Assembly: GCA_018303315.1 (NCBI GenBank) | Contig: JAGVYJ010000011.1 | Span: 1-13,432, forward strand | Reading direction: 5' to 3' | DNA length: 13,432 bases | DNA from: Candidatus Woesearchaeota archaeon | GTDB lineage: Archaea > Nanobdellota > Nanobdellia > Woesearchaeales > JAGVYJ01 | Shown here: positions 6,754-11,710 of the stretch, piece after piece | Numbering within the stretch: position 1 is the stretch's first letter | How the letters are laid out: the number at the start of each line of letters is the position of its first letter | Notes under the pieces: model-generated | Told to the model about the DNA's origin: nothing | Databases searched by the model: none | The model's input: only the letters and a program-made list of their open reading frames with translations | Translations under genes and position numbers: made by a program

Positions 6754-7395
6754 ATGACCTCCCTGAACCTGCATCACGCCAGGGAAATGCTGATTAAGAG
6801 CTGGAAGTCCGAGCCTTTTTTCAAAAACACTGCCCTCATTGAGGCTTTTCGTTCTGTGCACAGGGAGAAATTTGTGCTTCCTGAGTACATCAACCAGAGC
6901 TATGACGACATAGCCCTGCCTGTGCTTGCCGGCCAGACGATATCGCAGCCACTCACTGTCATGAACATGACCCACCACCTTGATGTCAGGCCTGGCCAGA
7001 AGGTTCTGGAGATAGGGGCCGGCTCCGGATATCAGGCTGCCATCCTGGCAAAGCTTGTTGGCCACAGGGGCAGGATTGTTACAGTGGAGAAGCTTGCTGA
7101 GCTTTTGGACTATGCCGCAGAAAACCTGGCAAGGAGCCATGTCCGGAATGTTGAGCTGCACACGGCCGGGCCAGCCATTGGCTATCCTGAGGAAGCGCCT
7201 TATGACAGGACTATGGTTACCTGCGCCTGCCCGGACATCCCTGAAGAGCTGCTTGAGCAGCTGAAACCCGGTGGTATCATGATTATACCTCTTAACTCAA
7301 AGCACGGATTTCAGGAAGTGTTCAAACTGGTTAAGGATAGGGAGATAAGGAAGGAGAGTCTTGGCTATTATAGCTTTGTCCCGCTGGTTCGGTAA
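6754..7395 (+). CDS. pcm: Protein-L-isoaspartate O-methyltransferase
   Basis: 213-residue SAM-dependent enzyme that repairs isoaspartyl damage in aged proteins; cytoplasmic. Motifs: FVLPEYINQSYDDIALPV (40-57), GQTISQP (60-66, substrate loop), VLEIGAGSGYQAAIL (84-98, SAM site), APYDRTMVTCACPDIPEELLEQLKPGG (148-174, post-I/motif III region) and the ending YYSFVPLVR. Compared with canonical Pcm, the DG.G stretch before APYDR reads HTAGPAIGYPEE, a minor divergence. ATG 6754 gives the family's normal start; the frame is open upstream into the end of the TrmG10 gene. A T-rich TATA-like stretch (6721-6730) lies about 25-30 nt before it. The last 65 nt overlap, in antisense, the proposed small membrane protein gene. 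Confidence 0.93.
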   Translation: MTSLNLHHAREMLIKSWKSEPFFKNTALIEAFRSVHREKFVLPEYINQSYDDIALPVLAGQTISQPLTVMNMTHHLDVRPGQKVLEIGAGSGYQAAILAKLVGHRGRIVTVEKLAELLDYAAENLARSHVRNVELHTAGPAIGYPEEAPYDRTMVTCACPDIPEELLEQLKPGGIMIIPLNSKHGFQEVFKLVKDREIRKESLGYYSFVPLVR

Positions 7396-7567
7396 ACAGT
7401 TTTTCTTCAAGAGAATTCAGCCCGTTTATCAGAAGTTCTTCCCCCTGCCTGTATGCAGCATGAATTTCCTGCCTGTAAGTCTGGGTTATTTCTGCTATTG
7501 CAGGATTGCAGTTGTATATTGCAAAGGCCGCTGCACCCACTGCTATCAGGCCGATGAGGCGTTTCAT
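7331..7567 (-). CDS. Small secreted or membrane-anchored hypothetical protein
   Basis: 78 residues: a signal-like start MKRLIGLIAVGAAAFAIYNC (positive N-terminus, ~16 hydrophobic residues, then Cys), followed by a charged, probably helical segment (EITQTYRQEIHAAYRQGEEL) and a Ser/Pro-rich tail. This would suit a membrane-anchored or exported peptide; the Cys at 20 could be a lipid anchor but no lipobox is certain. ATG 7567 is preferred to ATG 7579 because an AT-rich TATA-like stretch (7586-7600) is about 26 nt upstream of 7567. The 3' end overlaps the end of pcm by 65 nt on the opposite strand, which lowers confidence. No homolog is recognised. Confidence 0.5.
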   Translation of the reverse strand: MKRLIGLIAVGAAAFAIYNCNPAIAEITQTYRQEIHAAYRQGEELLINGLNSLEEKLFTEPAGQSYNSQDSPSLSPYP

Positions 7568-7653
7568 GATTCCTGGCATTCACATTGATATTATTATGCA
7601 TTTGCCTGGAAAAACCGGAAATATCAGGCATGATTTCGCAAATTTTCCATAAC

Positions 7654-7664
7654 TCTTAAAAATT
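7654..7664 (+). promoter_or_regulatory. TATA-like box of nucS
   Basis: CTTAAAAATTA about 27 nt before ATG 7686, with no Shine-Dalgarno. A leaderless start is likely and favours this ATG over the TTG immediately before it. Confidence 0.55.
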
Positions 7665-7685
7665 ATTCCTCATTATCTCTTTTTG

Positions 7686-8423
7686 ATGGATTACGAAGCA
7701 GTCATTTCCAGCTTTAATGATGCCCTTTCCTCTGGCAAGACTATCGTGCTTGGCTTCAAGGGCAAGGTGGTTTATTCCGGAAGGGCAGAAAGCGTGCTCC
7801 AGGACGGGGACAGGCTTGCCATAATCAAGTCTGACAGGACATTGCTGATACACCAGCCCAGTGGCTCAAATCCTGTCAACTACATGAAGGAGGGCTCTGA
7901 GCACCACCTTAAGAAGGATGAGCATAACCTTGTGCTTTCCAGCAGGAATTTGCCGCTGAAGGAATTCATGGACATCTACATCAAGGCAGTTTATTTCCTT
8001 CATGCTGCTCCATTGCTGGACAGCCAGAAGCTCCAGCTTGCAGGCACGGAAAGGGACATGGCCTTAATGCTAATGCAGAACCCCGGGCTGATTGAGCAGG
8101 GCTTCACTCCTTTGAGCAATGAGGAGCACACCAAGTATGGGTTCATCGATGTCTTTGGCTATGACCGCAGCCAGAACCTTGTTGTGGTGGAGTGCAAAAG
8201 GCAGCAGGCTGACCTCTCAGCTGTTACCCAGCTCAGGAGATATGTTGAGAAAATCAAGAAAATGAAAGGGCTTGCCAGGGTTAGGGGCGTTCTTGCCGCT
8301 CCGAAGATTTCTCCAAATGCCTTAGCCATGCTCACAGACTGGGGCTTTGAATTCAGGGCAGTAAGCCCGCCGAATTATTTTGAAAGGCACAGTCAGGGTC
8401 AGAAAAGCCTCGAAGATTTCTAG
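7686..8423 (+). CDS. nucS: Endonuclease NucS/EndoMS
   Basis: 245-residue mismatch- and branched-DNA-specific endonuclease of archaea. The N-terminal dimerisation/DNA-binding domain (1-110) includes TLLIHQPSGSNPVNYMK (52-68). The RecB-like nuclease domain holds GTERDM (120-125, E122), YGFIDVFGYD (151-160, metal-binding D155), VVVECKRQQADLSAVTQLRRYVEKI (166-190, E169 and K171 of the ExK motif). All catalytic residues are present. The tail QKSLEDF (239-245) looks like a PCNA-interacting (PIP) box ending at its first aromatic residue. NucS acts with PCNA in replication-linked mismatch repair. The stop TAG overlaps the convergent aldolase stop by 4 bp (CTAG). Confidence 0.96.
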   Translation: MDYEAVISSFNDALSSGKTIVLGFKGKVVYSGRAESVLQDGDRLAIIKSDRTLLIHQPSGSNPVNYMKEGSEHHLKKDEHNLVLSSRNLPLKEFMDIYIKAVYFLHAAPLLDSQKLQLAGTERDMALMLMQNPGLIEQGFTPLSNEEHTKYGFIDVFGYDRSQNLVVVECKRQQADLSAVTQLRRYVEKIKKMKGLARVRGVLAAPKISPNALAMLTDWGFEFRAVSPPNYFERHSQGQKSLEDF

Positions 8424-9184
8424 AAAACTTCCTTCATTACAGCCTTTGCAACCACCATTGGCTTGTGGTCCTGCCACACATTCCTGCCTATGGCAACCCC
8501 CTTTGCACCCGCGCTCATGGCAGCGCCGAGTTTCTGGACAAGCTCAGTGAGACCTATCTTGCTCCCTCCCTGAATGAGAACGTTGCACCTGCCTGCGCTC
8601 TTCACAATCCACTTAAGGCCTGCAACATCGTTGTTGAAGGGCAGCTTGACAAAGTCTGCACCCAGTTCGAGTGCCAGCCTTGCCCCGTATGCGATTATTT
8701 CCGTGCTGTTGGGGTCCAGGGCTCCTGTGCCTCTCGGGTACATCCATAAAGCAGCTGCCAGGTCAAGCTCGTGCGCTTCTTCAATTATTCTTGCAGCTTC
8801 AGGCAGCATTATGCTTTCGTGCTCACTGCCTATGTACACAGTGTAGCCGACACCAGCAGCTCCAACAGCAGCAGCGCGCTTTACAGAACACAGCTGCCTT
8901 GAAAGGGGCTCGCCCCCAAGGAGCTTGGTCTTGCCGTTGAGCTTAACCATTAAAGGTATTTTGTGCCTTCGGTGCCTCCAGTAATGCTCTGCAACTCCTA
9001 TATGCGAAATGAATCCCGTGAACTTGGCCTTCTCGGCAATATCAAGGACATAGTCAGGGTCAACAGAATTGAGGTCAAAGTCCTGCGTGGGCCCGTGCTC
9101 AAATCCCTGGTCATAGGCAAGCAAGGCAGCCTTTCCTTTCCTGAGGAACCTGTTCACAGAACTATGCACTGAAGTCTTTGTCAT
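8420..9184 (-). CDS. fba: Archaeal class I fructose-bisphosphate aldolase (FbaA/DhnA family)
   Basis: 254-residue Schiff-base aldolase that splits or forms fructose-1,6-bisphosphate; cytoplasmic. Family motifs: LLAYDQGFEHGP (21-32), VKLNGKTKLLGGEP (80-93), GVGYTVYIGS (111-120), WMYPRG (147-152, Tyr149 as acid/base), LELGADFVKLPFN (172-184, Lys180 as Schiff-base lysine), NVLIQGGSK (201-209) and AIGRNVWQ (231-238, phosphate binding). The DQGFEHGP form and overall layout match FBP aldolase better than the related AroA'-type synthase, though the latter cannot be fully excluded. GAGGTGAG ends 2 nt before the ATG and fixes the start. The gene has its own TATA box just inside the end of the Lrp gene. 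The last 4 bp are shared with nucS. Confidence 0.93.
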   Translation of the reverse strand: MTKTSVHSSVNRFLRKGKAALLAYDQGFEHGPTQDFDLNSVDPDYVLDIAEKAKFTGFISHIGVAEHYWRHRRHKIPLMVKLNGKTKLLGGEPLSRQLCSVKRAAAVGAAGVGYTVYIGSEHESIMLPEAARIIEEAHELDLAAALWMYPRGTGALDPNSTEIIAYGARLALELGADFVKLPFNNDVAGLKWIVKSAGRCNVLIQGGSKIGLTELVQKLGAAMSAGAKGVAIGRNVWQDHKPMVVAKAVMKEVF

Positions 9185-9186
9185 TG

Positions 9187-9229
9187 CTCACCTCTTCTGC
9201 GAAATCCTAAATGTCAGGACTTTATAAAG
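9187..9229 (-). promoter_or_regulatory. Promoter and Shine-Dalgarno of the aldolase gene
   Basis: On the minus strand, CTTTATAAAG (9220-9229, a perfect 10-bp palindrome) is the TATA box and GAGGTGAG (9187-9194) the Shine-Dalgarno. The TATA box overlaps the stop codon of the upstream Lrp gene (TAA at 9222-9224), so the aldolase can be transcribed on its own. Confidence 0.7.
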
Positions 9230-9686
9230 ATTTAGGTTGCGCTTCATTAAGCACAACCGAGGTCTGGGTTTTTTCAACCCCATCAAGATTTCTAAGGTAA
9301 ACTGTCACAAACTGGCTCAGGGCATCCGTGTCTGCAACCCTTGCTTTGATAATAATATCGCTGGTTCCTGTGACCATAGCTGAAAATTCAACAGCAGGAT
9401 GAGCTAATAGTTGCTCGGCTAGCTCGTTTTGGGTCATTTTTTTGGCTTTGAGCAATTTGTAATCGACGGTTACTGCTATAAAAGCACTTACCATTTTCCC
9501 GAGCTTTCTCTGGTCTACACTCGCCTTATAGCCAGTGATTATTTTTTCAGCCTCCAGTCTCTTAACCCTGTTATGAATAGTAGTGATAGGAATCCCTGTC
9601 TGTTTTGCTATCTTCTGAAATGGAAGTCTGCAGTTTTTCCCGAAAATCTCAAGGATTTTCTTATCCTTGCTGTCCAATTTTGTCAT
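9222..9686 (-). CDS. Lrp/AsnC-family transcriptional regulator
   Basis: 154-residue regulator. The N-terminal HTH is LDSKDKKILEIFGKNCRLPFQ followed by KIAKQTGIPITTIHNRVKRLEAEKII. The RAM effector domain runs from about 65 onward (SAFIAVTVDYKLL; VEFSAMVTGTSDIIIKARVADTDALSQFV; GVEKTQTSVVL). Such proteins form dimers/octamers and often bind an amino acid. ATG 9686 is preferred to ATG 9707 because the TATA box at 9709-9719 is about 27 nt from 9686, and MTKLDSKDKKIL is the typical Lrp start. It is divergent from the asparaginase gene, so control of asparagine breakdown plus autoregulation is a natural inference, not shown. Confidence 0.9.
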   Translation of the reverse strand: MTKLDSKDKKILEIFGKNCRLPFQKIAKQTGIPITTIHNRVKRLEAEKIITGYKASVDQRKLGKMVSAFIAVTVDYKLLKAKKMTQNELAEQLLAHPAVEFSAMVTGTSDIIIKARVADTDALSQFVTVYLRNLDGVEKTQTSVVLNEAQPKSL

Positions 9687-9707
9687 AACTATAGAAATAT
9701 TTTCCAT

Positions 9708-9793
9708 TTTTTATAAATTTTTCGGTATTTTTAGTAAAAAATTCCAAAATTTTTGGGTAATTATTATAACATAGTGTCAAATCCCCTGCTTCG
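9708..9793. promoter_or_regulatory. Divergent promoter/operator region between Lrp gene and asparaginase
   Basis: AT-rich. The minus-strand TATA box (AAATTTATAAAA, 9709-9720) serves the Lrp gene. TTATTATAAC (9761-9770) is the plus-strand TATA box for asparaginase, about 27 nt before ATG 9794. Between them AAAAATT-CCAA-AATTTTT (9737-9754) is an inverted repeat with 7-bp arms, a good candidate Lrp operator. Both transcripts look leaderless. Confidence 0.6.
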
Positions 9794-10288
9794 ATGTTCA
9801 GGATTCTGATAACCGGTGGTACCATAGATAAAGACTACGACCCGATACAGGGAACACTCACCTTCACTTCATCCAATATACGTTCCCTGTTGCACCAAAG
9901 CAGGATATCTTTGGACATAAATTTTGAGACATTGATGCTTAAAGACAGCCTCTTCATGAGGGAGGCAGACAGGCAGGCAATACTGGATAAATGCCTGCAC
10001 GTACCTGAAGACAAAATTCTGATAACCCACGGAACTGACACTATGGTCGAAACTGCTAAGATTCTCGGAGAGAAAGTCAGGGACAAGACTATTGTGCTGA
10101 CCGGAGCCATGGTTCCTGCTTCAATTGCCGGTTCGGACGCCCTGTTTAATTTGGGGTGCGCCTTAGCTGCCCTGCAGCACTTGCCAAAGGGGATTTTCAT
10201 CGTAATGAACGGAAAGGCCTTTGCCTGGGATAACGTTGCAAAGAACAAACAGACAGGAGAATTTGCTGAATTAAATCAACCGCTTTAG
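9794..10288 (+). CDS. Single-domain asparaginase-like protein
   Basis: 164 residues matching only the N-terminal catalytic domain of L-asparaginase. Motifs: ITGGTIDKDY (6-15, nucleophile Thr10), ITHGTDTMVETA (77-88, Thr81 and Asp82), LTGAMVPAS (102-110), FNLGCALAAL (118-127) and NVAKNKQTGEF (147-157), whose Lys150 aligns with the catalytic Lys of classical enzymes (DVTKTNT in E. coli type II). Full enzymes are about 330 residues with a second domain; here a clean stop follows directly, so the C-terminal domain is absent. Single-domain members exist in databases, so this need not be a pseudogene. The likely reaction is asparagine to aspartate plus ammonia, but activity is unproven. The last 18 nt overlap the convergent membrane-protein gene. 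Confidence 0.85.
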   Translation: MFRILITGGTIDKDYDPIQGTLTFTSSNIRSLLHQSRISLDINFETLMLKDSLFMREADRQAILDKCLHVPEDKILITHGTDTMVETAKILGEKVRDKTIVLTGAMVPASIAGSDALFNLGCALAALQHLPKGIFIVMNGKAFAWDNVAKNKQTGEFAELNQPL

Positions 10289-10540
10289 TTTCATATCCCC
10301 TATCAGATTACTGAACTGGTTCGTGAAGTGTCTCAGTTCGGCTTTCATTTGTGCCACGAGTATTCCGATTGTAAAAGTGGCACTTACATTGAACAACAGC
10401 AGCCCAAGAATCAGGTCCTCTGTTTGCCAGGAGCCGCCGGCCATTTTAAGAGCTACCTGATACGCCAGCAGGATTCCGAGTATCAAAAGGAAAAGTATCA
10501 TTAACTTCTTTGCTTGCTCCAATATTATTGCCTTACCCAT
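10271..10540 (-). CDS. Small two-helix membrane protein, hypothetical
   Basis: 89 residues with two predicted membrane helices (about 13-38, AKKLMILFLLILGILLAYQV; and 47-69, TEDLILGLLLFNVSATFTIG) and a polar, amphipathic C-terminal tail (MKAELRHFTNQFSNLIGDMK). No family is recognised. ATG 10540 is chosen because it sits inside the stop of the upstream 31-residue ORF (ATGGGTAA overlap), suggesting coupled translation; a TTG at 10561 is an alternative. The tail overlaps the asparaginase gene by 18 nt. It could be a stand-alone membrane factor or a partner of the preceding mini-protein. Confidence 0.65.
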   Translation of the reverse strand: MGKAIILEQAKKLMILFLLILGILLAYQVALKMAGGSWQTEDLILGLLLFNVSATFTIGILVAQMKAELRHFTNQFSNLIGDMKLKRLI

Positions 10541-10628
10541 TCTGGACCAGCCTTGCGACAAACCAAATCAGCGTAATTATCAGCACAAGCAGCATTATGC
10601 CCAACAGATATTTTTCTTGGTTGTCCAT
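10533..10628 (-). CDS. 31-residue single-helix membrane micropeptide
   Basis: Reads MDNQEKYLLGIMLLVLIITL then IWFVARLVQNG. It has a short polar N-terminus, one membrane helix (about 8-25) and a basic end. The TATA box TTATTATAAC complement (10651-10660) is 28 nt upstream of the ATG, just as for other leaderless genes here. The stop overlaps the start of the next gene by 8 nt. Promoter spacing, hydrophobic composition and overlap together support a real gene, but it is too short for homology. Confidence 0.55.
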   Translation of the reverse strand: MDNQEKYLLGIMLLVLIITLIWFVARLVQNG

Positions 10629-10650
10629 GGCTTGCAATAGGCAGTATTGC

Positions 10651-10660
10651 TTATTATAAC
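10651..10660 (-). promoter_or_regulatory. TATA box of the membrane mini-protein pair
   Basis: GTTATAATAA on the minus strand, 28 nt before ATG 10628. The same ten bases on the plus strand serve the asparaginase gene at 9761-9770. Confidence 0.5.
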
Positions 10661-10723
10661 TTTTGCTCCTCTTAGCAAAATATTTTCAATAAGTCCGGAA
10701 TGCTTTCTGTCTGAAACCAGCAA

Positions 10724-10737
10724 ACCTTTATAAATAA
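10724..10737 (+). promoter_or_regulatory. Promoter (BRE/TATA) of tRNA-Gln
   Basis: AACCTTTATAAATAA, a strong archaeal BRE plus TATA, is centred 28 nt before the first tRNA base at 10759. Transcription would start at or near the mature 5' end. Confidence 0.75.
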
Positions 10738-10758
10738 TTCTCGCAAGCTAATCCTTAC

Positions 10759-10863
10759 AGCCCCGTGGTGTAGCGGTTAATCATACCAGCCTTTGGCAGG
10801 GCAGAGATTCACATCTTCAGCTGAAGACAGCTGGTGACGGCGGTTCGAGTCCGCCCGGGGCTA
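10759..10863 (+). tRNA. tRNA-Gln (anticodon TTG) with 32-nt intron
   Basis: Cloverleaf: acceptor AGCCCCG (10759-10765) pairs with CGGGGCT (10856-10862), discriminator A10863, no encoded CCA. D arm from GTGT (10768-10771). Anticodon stem CCAGC (10786-10790) pairs with GCTGG (10830-10834); T arm GGCGG/CCGCC with loop TTCGAGT. Anticodon TTG is at 10793-10795. An intron at 10797-10828 sits at the canonical 37/38 position: CTTT (10791-10794) pairs with GAAG (10823-10826) to form the 4-bp central helix. The flanking 3-nt bulges are GG^C and AC^A, giving an ideal bulge-helix-bulge for the splicing endonuclease. Inside the intron GAGAT/ATCTT forms a hairpin. The weak D stem (G-U and U-U at its ends) resembles archaeal tRNA-Gln. 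Its 3' end is repeated twice downstream. Confidence 0.95.
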
Positions 10864-10864
10864 T
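10848..10864 (+). repeat. att-like direct repeat, copy A (inside tRNA-Gln 3' end)
   Basis: AGTCCGCCCGGGGCTAT: end of T loop, 3' strand of T stem, 3' strand of acceptor, discriminator and one following T. Identical over 17 nt to copy C and over 15 nt to copy B. Confidence 0.75.
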
Positions 10865-11016
10865 ATTTCTTTGCTAATTAAGTTCGTGCCATTTCGTCAG
10901 GCGAATATGGCACTTGACTGGGGGTGTGGCAGCCTGATGCAAGACCGGCGAAGTCGTTCCGTGGGGCTTCATGCCCCACATTGCACAGGGGCGTGGCAGT
11001 CTGCCACAATTCTGAT
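10864..11016. other. Hairpin-rich non-coding segment between repeat copies A and B
   Basis: No convincing gene. Three perfect or near-perfect hairpins: GTGCCAT (10886-10892) with ATGGCAC (10907-10913), extended by TTCG/CGAA inside; GTGGGGC (10961-10967) with GCCCCAC (10973-10979), loop TTCAT; GTGGCAG (10993-10999) with CTGCCAC (11001-11007). GTGGCAG also occurs at 10926-10932 and could pair with the same CTGCCAC to enclose a larger fold, helped by TGCAA (10938-10942) with TTGCA (10981-10985). GGGGTGTGGCAGCCTG (10921-10936) and GGGGCGTGGCAGTCTG (10988-11003) form a direct repeat with two mismatches. This could be a structured RNA or recombinase-binding arm sites of an att region. Confidence 0.6.
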
Positions 11017-11031
11017 TCCGCCCGGGGCTAT
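11017..11031 (+). repeat. att-like direct repeat, copy B
   Basis: TCCGCCCGGGGCTAT, identical to the tRNA-Gln 3' end (one mismatch if extended to 17 nt). It is not part of a second tRNA: no T-stem 5' strand, anticodon arm or acceptor 5' strand precedes it. The CTA inside supplies, on the minus strand, the TAG stop of the adjoining gene. Confidence 0.75.
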
Positions 11032-11297
11032 TTTTTAAGAAATATTTCAATATACTTCAGGACTTTTTCTTTCATTGCCAGATTAACAGAAACCTGCTCG
11101 CCATAATTTGTTTTCTTTGGCATTAATATCCCCTCTTTCTTCAAATCACGGACCAAATCTTTAACCCTGCCAATAAAGTCTTTCGGAAATCCTTTTTGCA
11201 AATTTTCTATGGCGGTATGGCTGGCTTCAAACTTTCCTGCTCTGGTAAGCTTGTGCAGTATTTTCCCCTTGATTTCATTATCAGACCAACCGTCCAT
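11028..11297 (-). CDS. Small winged-helix-like hypothetical protein, stop codon inside att repeat
   Basis: 89 residues. HKLTRAGKFEASHTAIENLQKGFP (15-38) then GRVKDLVRDLKKEGILM (43-59) and KKTNYGEQVSVNL (61-73) form a helix-helix-wing pattern. The GFPK...LVKEGxL...TxYGxxVSLN arrangement recalls a family of small archaeal proteins I have seen in many genomes but cannot name; DNA binding or an antitoxin-like role is conceivable. The last codons CTT AAA AAA TAG lie in the T-run and repeat copy B, so the stop comes from the att core. ATG 11297 is 28 nt from the shared TATA box, suggesting a leaderless transcript. It is divergent from the next gene. It appears full length. Confidence 0.75.
   Translation of the reverse strand: MDGWSDNEIKGKILHKLTRAGKFEASHTAIENLQKGFPKDFIGRVKDLVRDLKKEGILMPKKTNYGEQVSVNLAMKEKVLKYIEIFLKK
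11031..11036 (+). terminator. T-run terminator after repeat copy B
   Basis: TTTTTT directly after the tRNA-like 3' end, a typical archaeal termination signal. It could end a transcript that runs from tRNA-Gln through the hairpin segment. Confidence 0.4.
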
Positions 11298-11317
11298 ATT
11301 AATAGACTTTGAAAGGA

Positions 11318-11331
11318 AATATTTATATACT
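11318..11331. promoter_or_regulatory. Shared bidirectional TATA box
   Basis: AATATTTATATACT lies midway between two divergent ATGs (11297 minus, 11353 plus), 28 nt from each. It reads as a TATA box on both strands (TTTATATA and GTATATAAATA), so both transcripts would be leaderless and mutually exclusive in polymerase loading. Confidence 0.65.
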
Positions 11332-11352
11332 TTTCTATTTAATTACGAGAAT

Positions 11353-11682
11353 ATGGAAGAAAAATCATTGTTGCTTCAGCTTACTGGAGACATGCCTATG
11401 TTCAAAATAGTTGATTTTCTTGTTGAGAACAAGGAAATGGACTTTACAAAGAAGGACATTGCTGAAGGCGCTGACATAGCAAGGGCTTCACTTTTCAACT
11501 ACTGGCCCGAACTGGAAAAAAGGCAGATAGTGAAAGTAACCAGAAAGTTCGGAAAAACAAGGCTGTACACACTGAACACAGAAAGCCCAATAGTCAAGAA
11601 ACTTCTTGAATTAGAAATGACGCTTATAGCGCAGGCTATGGATTCAGAAATTGCTAGAAAGAAAGTGGCTGTTAAAGCCTGA
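11353..11682 (+). CDS. Winged-helix transcriptional regulator, element-borne
   Basis: 109 residues. MFKIVDFLVENKEMDFTKKD (16-35) then IAEGADIARASLFNYWPELEKRQIVKVTR (36-64) is a clear helix-turn-helix, with ARASLFNYWPEL as recognition helix. KFGKTRLYTLNTESPIVKKL (65-84) forms the wing and link, then a C-terminal helix (LLELEMTLIAQAMDSEIARKK) may dimerise. This architecture (LDFLLxN...YSKxDIAxxxxISRxTLYxxWxxLEK...TRxxGxxxLYxLNxxNPIVKxL) is widespread among archaeal chromosomal and element-borne regulators. ATG 11353 is set by the shared TATA box; the frame is open upstream without support. A T-run terminator follows. It may repress itself and the divergent gene. Confidence 0.85.
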   Translation: MEEKSLLLQLTGDMPMFKIVDFLVENKEMDFTKKDIAEGADIARASLFNYWPELEKRQIVKVTRKFGKTRLYTLNTESPIVKKLLELEMTLIAQAMDSEIARKKVAVKA

Positions 11683-11688
11683 ATCCTC

Positions 11689-11695
11689 TTTTTTT
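11689..11695 (+). terminator. T-run terminator after winged-helix gene
   Basis: TTTTTTT 6 nt after the stop codon, 17 nt before repeat copy C. Confidence 0.5.
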
Positions 11696-11710
11696 AACAG
11701 AAACACCATT

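Noticed and set aside
7361..7588. 75-residue plus-strand ORF after pcm
   Set aside because: No start signal or promoter; the minus-strand frame with a signal-like helix and TATA spacing is the better reading.
10920..11031. Second, degenerate tRNA gene ending at repeat copy B
   Set aside because: Only the 3' strand of the T and acceptor stems is present. No GGCGG T-stem partner, anticodon arm or AGCCCCG start precedes it.
10924..11106. 60-residue plus-strand ORF across repeat copy B
   Set aside because: It crosses hairpins, the repeat and the coding region of the minus-strand gene. It has no promoter at the right distance and a composition without protein character.
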